Origin: Methanogenium cariaci JCM 10550
GTDB taxonomy: Archaea > Halobacteriota > Methanomicrobia > Methanomicrobiales > Methanomicrobiaceae
Direction: 5' to 3'
Assembly: GCF_001315945.1 (NCBI RefSeq)
Contig: NZ_BBBG01000024.1
Location: 1-44,045 of the forward strand
Length of the DNA stretch: 44,045 bases
Part shown: positions 20,139 to 31,122 of the stretch, piece by piece
Layout: every line of letters begins with the position of its first letter
Numbering within the stretch: the first letter of the stretch is position 1
The notes under the pieces: generated by a model
Told to the model about the DNA's origin: nothing
Databases searched by the model: none
The model's input: only the letters and a program-made list of their open reading frames with translations
Program-made: the position numbers and the translations under genes

Positions 20139-20412
20139 GTGACAGACACAACTAAGATCAATGTATATACTCTTGAAAACTGCCCGAATTGTGAACTGTT
20201 AAAGGAATACCTGAATGCGGCGGGTGTGCCGTATACTATTCTCAATATGATGGACGCCGGGGGCCCTGACGGAACTCAGAATTAATGGCGTATTTGTCCG
20301 GGAAGCACCGGTCCTTCAGGTCGGGACCACGTTTTTGGTATCAAAGGATCTCTTCGGTGCGGAAGGGGTGCGTGAGGCGGTCGTTGATTCCTTGCTCCGG
20401 GGGGGAGAATAA
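20139..20412 (+). CDS. Glutaredoxin-like thiol protein (NrdH type) before nrdD
   Basis: About 90 residues. The GTG start gives MTDTTKINVYTLENCPNCELLKEYL with a CPNC redox pair at residues 15-18 and a thioredoxin-fold continuation (NGVFVREAPVLQVGTTFLV). The frame breaks at GGGGG near 20260, where GGGG gives MDAGALTELRING. The stop is one base before the nrdD start, so the two are cotranscribed. In methanogens class III ribonucleotide reductases are reduced by such glutaredoxins, which is the likely role. An upstream ATG at 20120 is in another frame. Confidence 0.78.
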
Positions 20413-20413
20413 T

Positions 20414-22657
20414 ATGCCCGAAAATCCCCCCCGTCATGCAGAGAATCAGCAGACTCTCGATGGCTTCTTTGTACCCACACTTCCCAAAGTCAGAACATCG
20501 AGGGGGGGCCATATCTTAGAATGGGACAGGGAAAAAATCGTCACCCAGATACTCACCGAGACCAAACTGGTCGAGACATTTTACGGAGGCGAGGGCGCAG
20601 ATGAAGAACTCGCCCGTGAGATCGCACTGGAAGTCGAGAACAGAATCAAAAAACTCAAACTCAAATCCCTGTCCGGTCCTTTGATCCGGGAAATCCTGAA
20701 TATCACTCTCCTGGAACGGGATCTGACCAAATACCGGAATGTGTGTACCCGCGTCGGTACTCCGGTCTTTGATGCGCATCTCATCGATGTGGGCCGGGGG
20801 GGCTTTGAGTCCCACGATAACGCCAACCTTCAGGAGAATGCCGAGACCTCGCACAAAAAGAAAGCGGATAAAATCAGCAAGGAACAGTATCTGCTTCAGC
20901 TGCCCCCCCCGGAACTGGCCGATTACCATCTGGCCGGGGGGGATCTCCATATCCATGATCTTGAATATTTCGGGACGCGACCCTTCTGCCAGGACTGGGA
21001 TCTGCGGTATTTCTTTTACTACGGTCTGATGCCGGACGGCAGCGGAACCAAGGCATCCGTCGCCGGTCCTGCCAAACGTGCAGAGGTCGCTGTTCTCCAC
21101 GCGGTGAAGGCACTCGGCAGCGCCCAGACGAACTTTGCCGGGGGGGGACAGGGGGGGTATTACAATTTCCTGACCTTCCTTGCGCCGTACTTTGAAGGAC
21201 TCTCGTATGCGGACATCCGGCAGCTCATGCAGATGTTTGTCTACGAGATGACGCAGATGATGGTGGCCCGCGGTGGTCAGGTCGTCTTCTCGTCGGTGCA
21301 GCTCTCGCCGGGTGTGCTTCCCTCTGGAAGGAGAAGCCCTGCGTCTATAAGGGCAAGGTATGGAACGGTGTTCAGGCGCCGGAACGCAGGTATGGTGAGT
21401 TCGAGCGGGAGGTGCGGTTGCTCTTTAAGGCCCTGATGGAAGTGATGCTGGAAGGCGATTACTGGGGGGGCAAACCGTTCAACTTCCCCCCCAAACCCGA
21501 GATCAGTATCGAACCGGACTTCCTGACCGAGGACGAGGAGTTCAACCGGGCGAACCCCGGTCTGCCCTCCTACACTGAACTCTACCTGATGACCTTTGAA
21601 CTCGCGTCCAAGTACGGGACACCGTATTACGACAACCAGATCCCGGCATACCGGGGGGGTCCGGGGGGGAGGGCATCTCGTGTTACCAGTGCTGTGCCTA
21701 CCAGTTCTCGTCTCTGGCAGACGAGGACGATCAGTTTGATGACAAGATGCTGTTTGCCGACGGCAAACATTTCTCGATGGGTTCGTGGCAGGTCCTCTCG
21801 ATCAACTGCCCCCCCCGTGCGGCATACAAGGCGGAGGGAGATGACGAGCGGCTCTTTGCCGAACTCAAGAAGCTGATGGACGTCTCGGTCGAAATTTTCC
21901 GGATCAAACGGCGCTGGATGAATCATATCCGGGCAACCGGACGGATGCCCTTTGCCATGCAGCAGCCCAAGGATCCCAATGATCCCAATATGGAAGACCG
22001 GGGGGCCCTGTGGCGGTTGATCTGGAAGGGCTGGTCTACACCATTGGCATTGTCGGTGTCAACGAGATGGTCCAGCACCATATCGGCACCCAGCTGCACG
22101 AGAGCCGCGAGGCGTTCAACTTCGCCATCCGGGCGATGACCGAGCTGGAACTCTACTCAAAGGAGATCTCCCGGAGAACCGGGATGACCATCGCGCTGGC
22201 CCGGACACCTGCGGAGACGACCGGACAGCGGTTTGCGATTGCCGATCTGATCGATCAGCGCTTCCGTGCCCCCGCAGAAACGGTGATCAAAGGCGACCTT
22301 GAAGCCGCCCTGCCCGAACTGGGACAGAAGTTTGATCTGCCCATCTACTACACCAACGGCACCCATGTGACACCGGGTGCGGATGTGCCGCTGACGAAAC
22401 GGATGGAGATTGAACACGTCTTCTTCCCCCCCATCGTGGACGGCGGCAACATCTTCCATATCTGGCTGGGAGAGGCACGTCCCGACCCCCCCCGTGGTCT
22501 CATGGACATGGCAATGAACCTCTGCCGGAACACCCAGATCGGTTACTTTGCTTTTACCCGTGACCTCACGGTCTCTCTCAAACAGTTTAAGGAGTACCGA
22601 TCGGAAAAGAACCCGGAATCATGCCTCTCCGTTGCGGACCGGCGGGTAGAGGTTTAA
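20414..22657 (+). CDS. nrdD: Anaerobic (class III) ribonucleotide reductase NrdD, apparently lacking its glycyl-radical tail
   Basis: About 745 residues. An ATP-cone-like N-terminus (DREKIVTQILTETKLVE) leads to the catalytic barrel: DLHIHDLEYFGTRPFCQDWD, AQTNFAGG, YEMTQMMVARGGQVVFSSVQL, SCYQCCAYQFSSLADE, HHIGTQLHESREAFNFAI, RTPAETTGQRFAI, YTNGTHVTPGADVPL, and NTQIGYFAFTRDLTV. Frame breaks: near 21320 (one C missing), at the 7-G run near 21664 and at the 6-G run at 22000. The C-terminus reads TVSLKQFKEYRSEKN then ESCLSVADRRVEV-stop. Family members continue with a four-Cys zinc site and the RVTGY glycyl-radical loop; neither is present in any frame before the next gene. Either the tail is lost, or an error near 22570-22657 hides it. 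Preceded by its glutaredoxin. Confidence 0.87.
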
Positions 22658-22690
22658 CTATTTTCCCCCCCTCCCATACTGCCATTACGT

Positions 22691-23744
22691 ATGAGAGGGC
22701 CATCTGAACCCGTTCTCCTCCTTGATGTAGGGAGGGGGGGGACGCAGGACATTTTATTCTATACTCCCGGCCAGCCGATTGAAAACTCCATTAAGATGGT
22801 GCTGCCGTCGCCCAACGTGATCGTAGGAATGGCTATTGAGAAGGCCGCAGCAGAGGGACGGCCGGTCCATCTGGAAGGGCCGGTGATGGGAGGGGGGGGC
22901 AAAAATACCCAGACGATCAAGCACTGGCTGCCGAAAGGTCTGAACCTCTCGGCAACCCCCAACGGCTGCGCTGTCCATCCGCGACAATCTGGATTACGTG
23001 CAGGAGCTTGGCGTTACGATCACCGACACCCCTCCGGCAGATGCGGTTGTCATCCCTACCGGGGATTATATGAAGGCCGCACTCGAGGAGACCTGTCAGC
23101 GGTTTGGTATCGAATATCCCAAACATCTGGCCATTGCGGTGCAGGACCATGGCTACAGCCCGGATATGAGCAACCGGAAGTTCCGGTTCCTGCATATGCG
23201 AAAGACGCTGGAGAACGGAAACTGGGACATCAGCTCCCTGATTCAGGACCCGCCGTCCCCCCCGTCCATGACCCGGATGCAGGCCATCCTTGAGACCGAA
23301 CCTGATGCCCTCGTCATGGATACTGGGGCCGCCGCCGTACTCGGTGCCCTCCAGGACCCGGTGGTCGAGGCCGCACGGGAGCACGGTGTCACCATCGTCA
23401 ATGCGGGAAACGGGCATACGCTGGCATTCACTATCCAAGGCGATGAAATATGCGGGGGGGTGTTCGAGCACCATTCGCGGGTGTTGATCAATAACGGCAG
23501 CTGCCGGGACTACCTCGCAAAACTCCGGAACGGCACGCTGACCAACGAGGAGGTCTTTGACGACCACGGTCACGGGGGGGCTGCCGTGCACCGTGCCTGC
23601 GACTCATGCCTCGTCGCCGTCACCGGCCCGAACCGCCGTGAGATTCTCCCGGACGCGTATCAGGCGGCACCGCATGGCGACATGATGCTGACCGGCTGTT
23701 TCGGGCTGCTTTCCACATGGATGCAGACCCGGACCCCCCCCTAA
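22691..23744 (+). CDS. DUF1786 archaeal protein of unknown function
   Basis: About 350 residues. The N-terminal LLLDVGRGGTQDILFY resembles the phosphate-1 loop of ASKHA ATPases (DVGxGTxD once the extra Gly of the 7-G run is removed). Later blocks are typical of DUF1786: AIAVQDHGYSPDMSNRKFRF, MDTGAAAVLGALQDP, VNAGNGHTLAF, FEHHSRVL, and the closing MMLTGCFGLLSTW. The family is archaeal and often near radical enzymes; it has been annotated as related to pyruvate-formate-lyase activation without proof. One frame break near 22965 (one extra G in AACGGCTGCG) splits GLNLSATPN from ALSIRDNLDYVQELG. It follows nrdD by 33 bases on the same strand. Confidence 0.75.
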
Positions 23745-23769
23745 CCCTTTTATTCTCTATCACCTACAG

Positions 23770-24366
23770 GTGCCCATGGATGCAGGAAAGATCAGTATCG
23801 TATTGCTCATCGCCGTCGCCATTGCCGGATGCATTGATGAACAGCCGGAGACGATTGTAGAGACATCATCGGGCCTGACCGTCTGGACACCGGACGGCGT
23901 GATCGCGGCAGATGAATATACCAAATCCTTATCGGTGAATGACGGCCGGTATGTCATCCACTGGAAATCGGTCAATGATACCGTCTATTTTGGTCTTGAG
24001 ACCACCTCGCCGGGCTGGGCGGGCATCGGGTTTGGCCCGACGAACCGCATGCAGGATGCCGACATTGTTCTGGGCGGCATCGCGGACAATGTCCCGTATC
24101 TGTTTGACATGTACTCCACCGGTCCGACCGGCCCGCATCCCCCGGACACTGAGCAGGGCGGGACAGATGACGTCCTGCTCTATGGCGCAGAGGAACGAAT
24201 GGGAGGGACGGTGTTGGAATTCTCCCGTAAAACGGATACCGGGGACGTGTATGACAACGTGCTGACACCGGGCAAGGAGATCACGATCATCTGGGCGCAG
24301 GCGGATTCCGACGAACCGTTCTTCCGGCACAATATCGGGAAGGGCACCACGACGATTGTGCTGTAA
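23770..24366 (+). CDS. DOMON-domain lipoprotein
   Basis: 198 residues from a GTG, or from the ATG at 23776. A lipobox (IAVAIAGC) predicts lipid attachment at Cys in an exported protein. The rest is one DOMON fold: YVIHWKSVNDTVYFGLETTSPGWAGIGFGP, then MQDADIVLGGI, LLYGAEE, LEFSRKTDTGD, and IIWAQADSDEPFFRH. DOMON domains bind heme or sugar; the Met in NRMQDADI and the late His are at places used as heme ligands in family members. The gene has no long G run and reads without interruption. It converges on a small membrane protein with paired His, which suggests a redox partner. Confidence 0.8.
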   Translation: MPMDAGKISIVLLIAVAIAGCIDEQPETIVETSSGLTVWTPDGVIAADEYTKSLSVNDGRYVIHWKSVNDTVYFGLETTSPGWAGIGFGPTNRMQDADIVLGGIADNVPYLFDMYSTGPTGPHPPDTEQGGTDDVLLYGAEERMGGTVLEFSRKTDTGDVYDNVLTPGKEITIIWAQADSDEPFFRHNIGKGTTTIVL

Positions 24367-24373
24367 CCGGTCA

Positions 24374-24598
24374 CTAAAACCCGATATAGACCGACAGCGC
24401 AAGAACGGCGTGACAGGCGGCCAGCACCAGGGACAGGACGGCAAAGCGGTAGTGAAGGGCGAACGACGCCCACCGCACCCGTCTCCGGTGCGCCAAAGCA
24501 ATCGCTGCGGTAGCGATAAACGCGGTCAGGGTCACCAGCCCGACAAGACCCGCCACCGGCAGCCCGAAGACCGTCCGGTATGCGATCTCCTGAATCAT
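24374..24598 (-). CDS. Small membrane protein with intramembrane His residues
   Basis: 75 residues from the ATG at 24598 (MIQEIAYRTVFGLPVAG); an upstream start at 24631 adds ten polar residues. Two hydrophobic spans are seen, VAGLVGLVTLTAFIATAAIAL and FAVLSLVLAACHAVLALSVY, with His just before (ALHYRF) and within the second. Similar short archaeal membrane proteins have the same spaced His pair, suggesting heme b binding, but this is inference. It ends 8 bases from the DOMON gene on the opposite strand. Confidence 0.6.
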   Translation of the reverse strand: MIQEIAYRTVFGLPVAGLVGLVTLTAFIATAAIALAHRRRVRWASFALHYRFAVLSLVLAACHAVLALSVYIGF

Positions 24599-24678
24599 GG
24601 GTGCATCCCGCCTGACGTGAGGTGCATGCATTCAGCTACACGTATCAGCTGATAATAATTGTTGTAAAAAAGACGGAA

Positions 24679-25128
24679 TTATTCAGCGTCGTCCTGGACG
24701 AGCTGAACATTTGCGATATCGTGCTGGCGTTCTGCAAGGCACTTTGCCTTGAAGATATTCTTTCCTGCCTTGCCGATGGCAATGCCGCGGTCTTCTTCAA
24801 TGACGTCGATAAATGCGACGACTTCTTCCTCTTCATTCTCTTCAAAGAGAATGGAGGTGACGCGTGCCGGAAGGAAACAGTTCTTGAGGAACTGCTCTGC
24901 ATCGTCGGAGTATTCGACAACCTCGATGCGCTTGCCTAATTCCTCGGATGCCTTCTTGATGCTGGAACCCTGTTTGCCGATTGCACGACCCATCTCGCCG
25001 GGGTTGATGACGAAAATCAGGCGTTCGTTTCTGTCGTCAATGATACAGTCTCTGCTGCCGGCACCGGTGAGCTGTTCAAACTCAGCCATCAGCTGAAGGC
25101 TCTGTTCATTCAGTACGATTTCTCCCAT
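24679..25128 (-). CDS. nusA: Archaeal NusA-like transcription factor (two KH domains)
   Basis: 149 residues from the ATG at 25128. Two KH domains are recognised by their GxxG loops: PGEMGRAIGKQGSSIKKASE and EDRGIAIGKAGKNIFKAK. Archaeal NusA lacks the RNA-polymerase-binding and S1 domains of the bacterial protein and binds RNA. It is the last gene of the polymerase operon, one base after rpl30e. No long G run occurs here and the frame is intact. Confidence 0.92.
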   Translation of the reverse strand: MGEIVLNEQSLQLMAEFEQLTGAGSRDCIIDDRNERLIFVINPGEMGRAIGKQGSSIKKASEELGKRIEVVEYSDDAEQFLKNCFLPARVTSILFEENEEEEVVAFIDVIEEDRGIAIGKAGKNIFKAKCLAERQHDIANVQLVQDDAE

Positions 25129-25129
25129 A

Positions 25130-25423
25130 TTATGCCCTCTTGAGTGTAAGGATGTCTGATTCGCCTGCATCAACAATCGCAAGTGCGCTGACCATGTGAG
25201 GCCGTCCGCAGGATTTCCCCAGCATGACGCTTGAACCGTCATAGGTGTAGACGAAGGTGTCCTCTACCCCCCCGGACAGATATTTTACATATTCTTCCGG
25301 ACAATTCTTCGCAACAACAACCATCTGGGCTGTCTTGTTTTCAATGCATTCTTTGGTTGATTTCTGGCCGCTGAGTACCTTTCCGGTCTTTATTGCGCGG
25401 CGCAATGAGCTTTCGAAGTCCAT
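25130..25423 (-). CDS. rpl30e: Ribosomal protein L30e
   Basis: 97 residues from the ATG at 25423 (MDFESSLRRAIKTGKVLSG). The L7Ae/L30e fold is evident: KTAQMVVVAKNCPEEYVKY, then SVMLGKSCGRPHMVSALAI. In archaea this gene sits between rpoA2 and nusA in the RNA polymerase operon, as here. The 7-C run at 25268 produces SGGVEDTF, one Gly more than needed. Confidence 0.93.
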   Translation of the reverse strand: MDFESSLRRAIKTGKVLSGQKSTKECIENKTAQMVVVAKNCPEEYVKYLSGGVEDTFVYTYDGSSVMLGKSCGRPHMVSALAIVDAGESDILTLKRA

Positions 25424-25433
25424 AGTTTTGCTC

Positions 25434-26600
25434 CTAATTAAATGGTTTTGCAATTAATTTCACATCTCCGGTTCCCAGCTGAATTGGCTGACCGACGATG
25501 ACATTCTCGGTGACACCCTGAAGGATATCCTCTTCATTTGCTACTGCTGCATCAAGCAGGTGATTGACTGTGACTTCAAACGCTGCACGGGAAAGAACAC
25601 TCTCTTTCTCACCGGCAATACCATGACGTCCAATCTGTTTGACTTCACCTTCCATGCACATCATATCTGAAACCAGCATGATATGCCGCACATCGACATC
25701 GATACCCTGTTCACGTAACGTGCTCAGCGCTTCGTCGATGATTGCGTTTCTGCCAGCCTCGATTCCCAGAACCTCTGATATCTCTGAAATGTTATTTGTC
25801 CGCGTACGGGTCATGTCAACACCGTGCACGTTGAATACATCCTTAAGATTTGAGCCTTCGGTATAAAGTATATACTCTCCGCTCTCCTTCCTGACAACGA
25901 CGCGCTCGATGTCGTCGATACCCTGAACGATGACATCGCGCACATGGTTTGCCAGCTGGAAGAGATTCTGGTAACTCTCGCGATCCTTTGGATAGAAGGT
26001 CAGCAGATGATTATCCACGTCCGGTTCTGCTTCAAAGTCCCGGTAATGGCGTTTCTGCCGGATTTTATCGGGGGCCCGTTCAATGATCTCCTCAACGGTG
26101 ACCTTACGCTTTTCGCAGACTTCCCGGTTGACCTTCACGGTCACCCTCATATGCACGAGATCCGTTGACACATCGCCGAACTCATTGAGGCGGGTTGCCT
26201 CAATCTGCCAGCTCACGTCACGGGCACGGTCACGATTATTCGCGAACTCCCCGTTCAGGTAGATGGTCATGGTCGGTGTGGACGGGCTTTTTCGTGCATC
26301 CATAATCTCGATTAAACGAGGCAGACCGAGGGTTACGTTAATTTCCGCGACACCCGCATAGTGGAAGGTTCGCATGGTCATCTGAGTACCCGGTTCCCCG
26401 ATTGACTGTGCGGATATAATGCCTACCGCTTCACACGGTTGGATACGGGTTTGCTGATACTCAACATAGACCTGCTGCATAATCTCTTCAAACTGTTCCG
26501 GGGGGGAGATGTCATGACCTTCCATTAATTTTTTCAGGTCAGTCTTTGTTTTTTCCGGGATCGCTGCCGCGTCGATCACCTCAACCATATGTGCGTCCAT
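25434..26600 (-). CDS. rpoA2: DNA-directed RNA polymerase subunit A'' (Rpo1C)
   Basis: 388 residues, uninterrupted. This is the C-terminal half of the largest subunit, split in archaea. Signatures: [55 protein letters not shown], the trigger-loop and bridge-helix proximal region, and the closing [17 protein letters not shown]. The ATG overlaps the rpoA1 stop as [16 protein letters not shown] carries an extra Pro at a 7-G run (26502). Confidence 0.96.
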   Translation of the reverse strand: MDAHMVEVIDAAAIPEKTKTDLKKLMEGHDISPPEQFEEIMQQVYVEYQQTRIQPCEAVGIISAQSIGEPGTQMTMRTFHYAGVAEINVTLGLPRLIEIMDARKSPSTPTMTIYLNGEFANNRDRARDVSWQIEATRLNEFGDVSTDLVHMRVTVKVNREVCEKRKVTVEEIIERAPDKIRQKRHYRDFEAEPDVDNHLLTFYPKDRESYQNLFQLANHVRDVIVQGIDDIERVVVRKESGEYILYTEGSNLKDVFNVHGVDMTRTRTNNISEISEVLGIEAGRNAIIDEALSTLREQGIDVDVRHIMLVSDMMCMEGEVKQIGRHGIAGEKESVLSRAAFEVTVNHLLDAAVANEEDILQGVTENVIVGQPIQLGTGDVKLIAKPFN

Positions 26601-29256
26601 CAGACCTCCTCCTTTAACACGTTCTCAAGCACACCACGGACATCCACTGGATCTCCGAAACAGGCCTTTGACGGATCGGTACTGTCTTCTCCGTACTGGA
26701 ACTGAATGATTCGTCCTCCGGTTGTCCGGACGGTCAGATCGTATGCCACCTTCAGATCCTGAAGTGCATTGATCATTCTCCGCTGCAGGTAACCACTCTG
26801 TGATGTACGAACCGCAGTATCGACAAGACCTTCACGACCACCGATAGCGTGGAAGAAGAACTCGGTCGGTGTCAGTCCGCTCTTGTAACTGTTGCGCACA
26901 AATCCGTGAGCCGGTGCTCCGCGATCTCCGCGTTTGAAGTGAGGCAGGGTCCGGTCTTCGTATCCACGGGTAATACGTTCACCACGTACTGCCTGCTGAC
27001 CGATACAACCGGCCATCTGGGTCAGGTTCAGCATGGAACCACGCGCCCCCCCACTGACCGCCATGACCACCGCACTGTTGGAGAGACCCAGGTGACGTCC
27101 TGCAATCTCACCGGTCTTATCTCGGGCCTTGCCGAGCACCTGCATGATCTGCATCTCCAGCGTCTCTTCGAGCGTACGACCGGGCATCGGTTCGAGCTGC
27201 CCTTCTTCATAGATCTGAATACGGCGCTCGACATCAAGCATGGCCTCGTCCAGACCCTCGTCGATCTGTTTGTACTCGATCTTTGAGAGATCTTCGTCGT
27301 CGATACCGAAGGAGAACCCGTCGAACATAATGGAACGGATGGAGAGCTTGGTGAAGTCGTCAATAAACTGTGCACCACGTCTCTGCCCGTGCTGCCGGAT
27401 GGTCCGCTGCAGGATATTTCCTTTGAACGCACCAATCGATTTCTTATCAATCGTGCCGGTGAGCAGCTGTCCGTTTGCGATCTGCACATACGAGTCCTGC
27501 TCGCAGTCGCCTTTCTTACAGACATCACAGTCCTTACAGGAACTGGCGCGGTATACGAGGTTCAGATCGTCGGCGAGAATCAGGGAGAATACCTGTTTAT
27601 TCGACCAGTATTCGATTCCGTTCTCGACCTGCCGGGCTCCGGAAGGTGCTCGGGCGGGTTGAACTTGATGAGTGAGATGACTTCCTCTTTGGTAAACCAC
27701 CGCAGCGTATGGGTCAACAGGAAGATACCCGAGATGTGATCGTGGATACCGCCGATGATCGGTCCGCCGAAACGCGGTGAGAGAATGTTATTGTAGACGG
27801 AACAGAGCATGTGCGCTTCCGCCCGTGCCTCTTCGGTCTGCGGCACGTGCAGGTTCATCTCATCACCATCGAAATCCGCATTGTATGGTGGACATACGGC
27901 CGGGTTCAGACGGAATGTGCGCCCGTTCATCAGGATGATCCGGTGAGCCATGATGGACATCCGGTGAAGGGACGGCTGACGGTTGAAGAGCACAATATCG
28001 TTGTTTCTCAGCTGACGGTCCACGGTCCAGCCCGGTTCGAGCTGTTCGGCGACGGTCTCACAGGTGAGTTCGTTTAACCGGACCCTCCGGTTGTCGGGCC
28101 GGATGGCATAGTTCGCACCGCAGGGTTCGGTCAGGGAGTTCCGGTTGGGTCCCTTGAGCACCATTGCCCGGACTTCTTCGACATTAAACGGCGTGACCCG
28201 GATAGGGACACTCATCTCGTTTGCAATCGCAAGCGGGATACCCACTTCACCGATACTCATGTTAGGGTCTGGTGAAATGACCGTACGTCCGGAGAAGTTC
28301 ACACGTTTACCGGAAAGAGATCCACGGAAACGGCCGTCCTTTCCTTTCAGACGCTGAGAGATGGTCTTGAGCGGTCTGCCGGAGCGGTGTCGGGCAGGCG
28401 GACAACCGGCTACTTCGTTGTCCATGTAGGTGGTTACGTGGTACTGTAACAGTTCCCAGAGATCCTCAATGATCAGCTGGGGGGGTGCACCTGCATCCTG
28501 ATTCTCCTTGAACCGCTGGTTGATACGGATGATATCGACCAGCTTGTGGGTCAGGTCATCTTCCGAGCGCTGTCCGTTCTCAAGAATAATCGACGGTCGC
28601 ATCGTAACCGGAGGCACCGGGAGTACGGTGATGAGGGTCCATTCCGGACGGGCGACATCGGGGGGGTTGATTCCCAGAAGACGCAGGTCTTCATCGGGTA
28701 TCTTCTCAAGACGGCCCCGGATGTCGGCAGGGGTCAGCTTGTGATCCACCTTGCGACCGTTTTCGTCGGTCCAGATTTCGGAAAACGTCGTCGGTTTCTC
28801 AAAGTTAACCTTGTTCTGCTGGGCGCCGCAGTGGGGGGGGCAGATACGTTCCTTTTTGATGTCCTTTTCGGTAATGACATCCGCATTGCGCTCTTCTTCA
28901 GGGCCGAGAATCTTGTAGATCTCGTCCGGACTCAAAAGCAGGCGGCTGCATTCCCGGCAGGAGACACGGAGCAGTTTCCGAATAAGCCGGGTGTATCCGA
29001 CATGGGTGACGGGTTTGGCCAGTTCGATATGGCCAAAGTGTCCCGGGCAGTCTGACGCCTTGTTTCCACAGGTCTTGCAGCGTAACCCCCCCGGGTCAAT
29101 GACACCGAGGTGCAGATCCATCAGGCCCTGAGGATAGGGAAATCCGTCATCATCATAGGTGTCTGCCCAGATGATCTTCCGGACACTCATCTTCCGGATT
29201 TCTTTTGGTGAGAGAAGACCGAATTCGATCTTTCCCACTCGTTTTGGACTTGGCAT
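26600..29256 (-). CDS. rpoA1: DNA-directed RNA polymerase subunit A' (Rpo1N), one frame break
   Basis: About 885 residues. The catalytic Mg-binding motif [10 protein letters not shown] is at about 27860-27890, the zinc-binding N-terminus at [20 protein letters not shown], and bridge-helix proximal [20 protein letters not shown] at about 27000-27050. The frame changes near 27633 where GAGCCCGG should read with four C, giving [19 protein letters not shown]. Three-base additions are plain against universally conserved text: DPGGLRC (29086), [10 protein letters not shown] (28833), [10 protein letters not shown] (28661), GAPPQLI (28480) and VSGGARGS (27047). Each becomes standard when the run of seven is shortened to four. 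Part of the operon rpoH-B2-B1-A1-A2. Confidence 0.95.
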
Positions 29257-29272
29257 ATTTTAGAACCCCCCC

Positions 29273-31122
29273 CTATACCTGGTCCTCCAGGTGCATCCTG
29301 GGTGCGATACCCATACTCTTCATCTCATCCAGGAGGAGTTTAAATGCATAACTCATCTCTACCGGATAGATATCGATCTCGTTTCCGCATGCAAGGCAGC
29401 GGGTCACGTTCCGGTTCCGGTCAAGGAAGGCGATCATACCGCACTTGGCACAGACAAACTGTTCGACTTGTCAGACTCATCAAGCAGTCTCTCTTTCAAA
29501 GCCATTGCCGCGCCATGTCCGATCATGACATCACGTTCCATCTCACCAAATCTGAGACCTCCCTCACGGGCACGTCCTTCGGTTGGCTGACGGGTCAGAA
29601 CCTGCACCGGTCCGCGGGACCGGGCGTGCATCTTTGAAGACACCATGTGGTAGAGCTTCTGGTAATAGATGACACCGATATAAATATCTGCGTGGAACTG
29701 TCTGCCGGTGATGCCGTCCCGCATCACTTCACGGCCGTTGTGGGAAAATCCGAGACTGGCAAGCGAACTTCTCAGGCTTTCTTCCGGCTCTCCGGAGAAT
29801 GCCGTCGCCTTGATACGTCTGCCTTCGAGGGATCCGACCTTTCCACCCAGCATCTCCAGCATATGTCCGATGGTCATACGCGATGGAATCGCATGCGGTT
29901 GATGACAAGGTCGGGTGCAATGCCCGCTTCGGTAAAGGGCATGTTTTCCTGGGGGACAATCAGTCCCACAACACCCTTCTGTCCGTGACGGGATGCGAAT
30001 TTGTCACCGACTTCCGGGACCCTGAGGTCACGTGTCCGTACCTTGACCAGACGGGAACTGTTCTCTCCCTCGGTCAGGATGACGGTATCGACGATACCCC
30101 CCCGTTCGTTGCTTCGCATGGTAACGGAGGTATCACGGCGTTTCTCAACGGTGATCAGTTCACCGGACGGTTCTTCAAGGAACCGGGGGGGCGGTGATGT
30201 CTTACCAATAAGGACGTCCTTTTCATGCACGACCGTCTCGGGGGGGTTGATGATGCCGTCGGTGTCGAGGTTCTGGTAGTATTCCGCACCGTGTGCGCCT
30301 GCCACTTCCTCGTCCGGGACTTCAATTTTATCGACCTGTCCGCCGGGGGGGTAACGGCGTTCTTCGCGTCATAGGTTCGGAAAAAGTGGGATCGTCCTAC
30401 CCCCCCACGGTCGATGGATGCCTGATTGAAGATGAGCGCATCTTCAATATTGAACCCTTCGTATGACTGAATGGCAACGACGAGGTTCTGACCGGCAGGC
30501 CGGTCGTCAGAGCCGATGATCTCGGATGTCTGGGTATGCACAAGCGGTTTTTGTGCGTAGTGGAGCAGGTGGCCACGGGTATCCGGACGGAGTTTCATAT
30601 TGGAACAGCCGAACCCGAGTGCCTGTTTGATCATACCTGCACCCATCGTAACACGCGGTGATGCATTGTGTTCCGGGAACGGAACGTGTGCCGCTCCGAT
30701 ACCAAGGATCAGTGCCGGGTCGATTTCAAGATGGGTGTGGTCAGGGGGGGTGATCTCAAACTCATTCATCGCAATGAACAGGTCTTCTTCTTCCTCAGCA
30801 TCGATATATTCGACAATTCCCCCCCGGGAGACGAGATCCTGAAAGTCAATTTCCCCGGATTTCAGCCACTCGACATCCTCTTCGGTGACCAGAGGTTTGC
30901 CTTCCTCGACCACGATCAGGGGTCGGCGGGCACGCCCCCCCGGTCGGTATGGATGATGATGTCCCGGTTGTATTCCTTATACGAGACGTTTACTTCCGGT
31001 GACAGTTCGCCCCCCCGTCGCCGCATCTTACGGACCCGTGCGACCATCTCGTTGGGCGCATCAGACAAACCGATCAGTGCACCGTCGACAAACACACGGG
31101 ATTTCTTCGAAGCTTTGCTCAT
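29273..31122 (-). CDS. rpoB1: DNA-directed RNA polymerase subunit B' (Rpo2C), several frame breaks
   Basis: About 615 residues, the C-terminal half of the second largest subunit (B is split into B'' and B', as in methanogens). Readable in order: [77 protein letters not shown]-like [69 protein letters not shown]; and the zinc ribbon [10 protein letters not shown] ... CLACGN. Frames change at 7-C runs near 30935 and 30348, near 29891 (CC for CCC) and near 29466 (one G missing). Three extra residues ([26 protein letters not shown]) coincide with runs of seven. The ATG overlaps the rpoB2 stop. Confidence 0.95.

Noticed and set aside
20049..20155. Short frame beginning MPPYFSGTKEELF before the glutaredoxin
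   Set aside because: Runs through a 7-G tract and overlaps the glutaredoxin start in another frame; no supporting motif.
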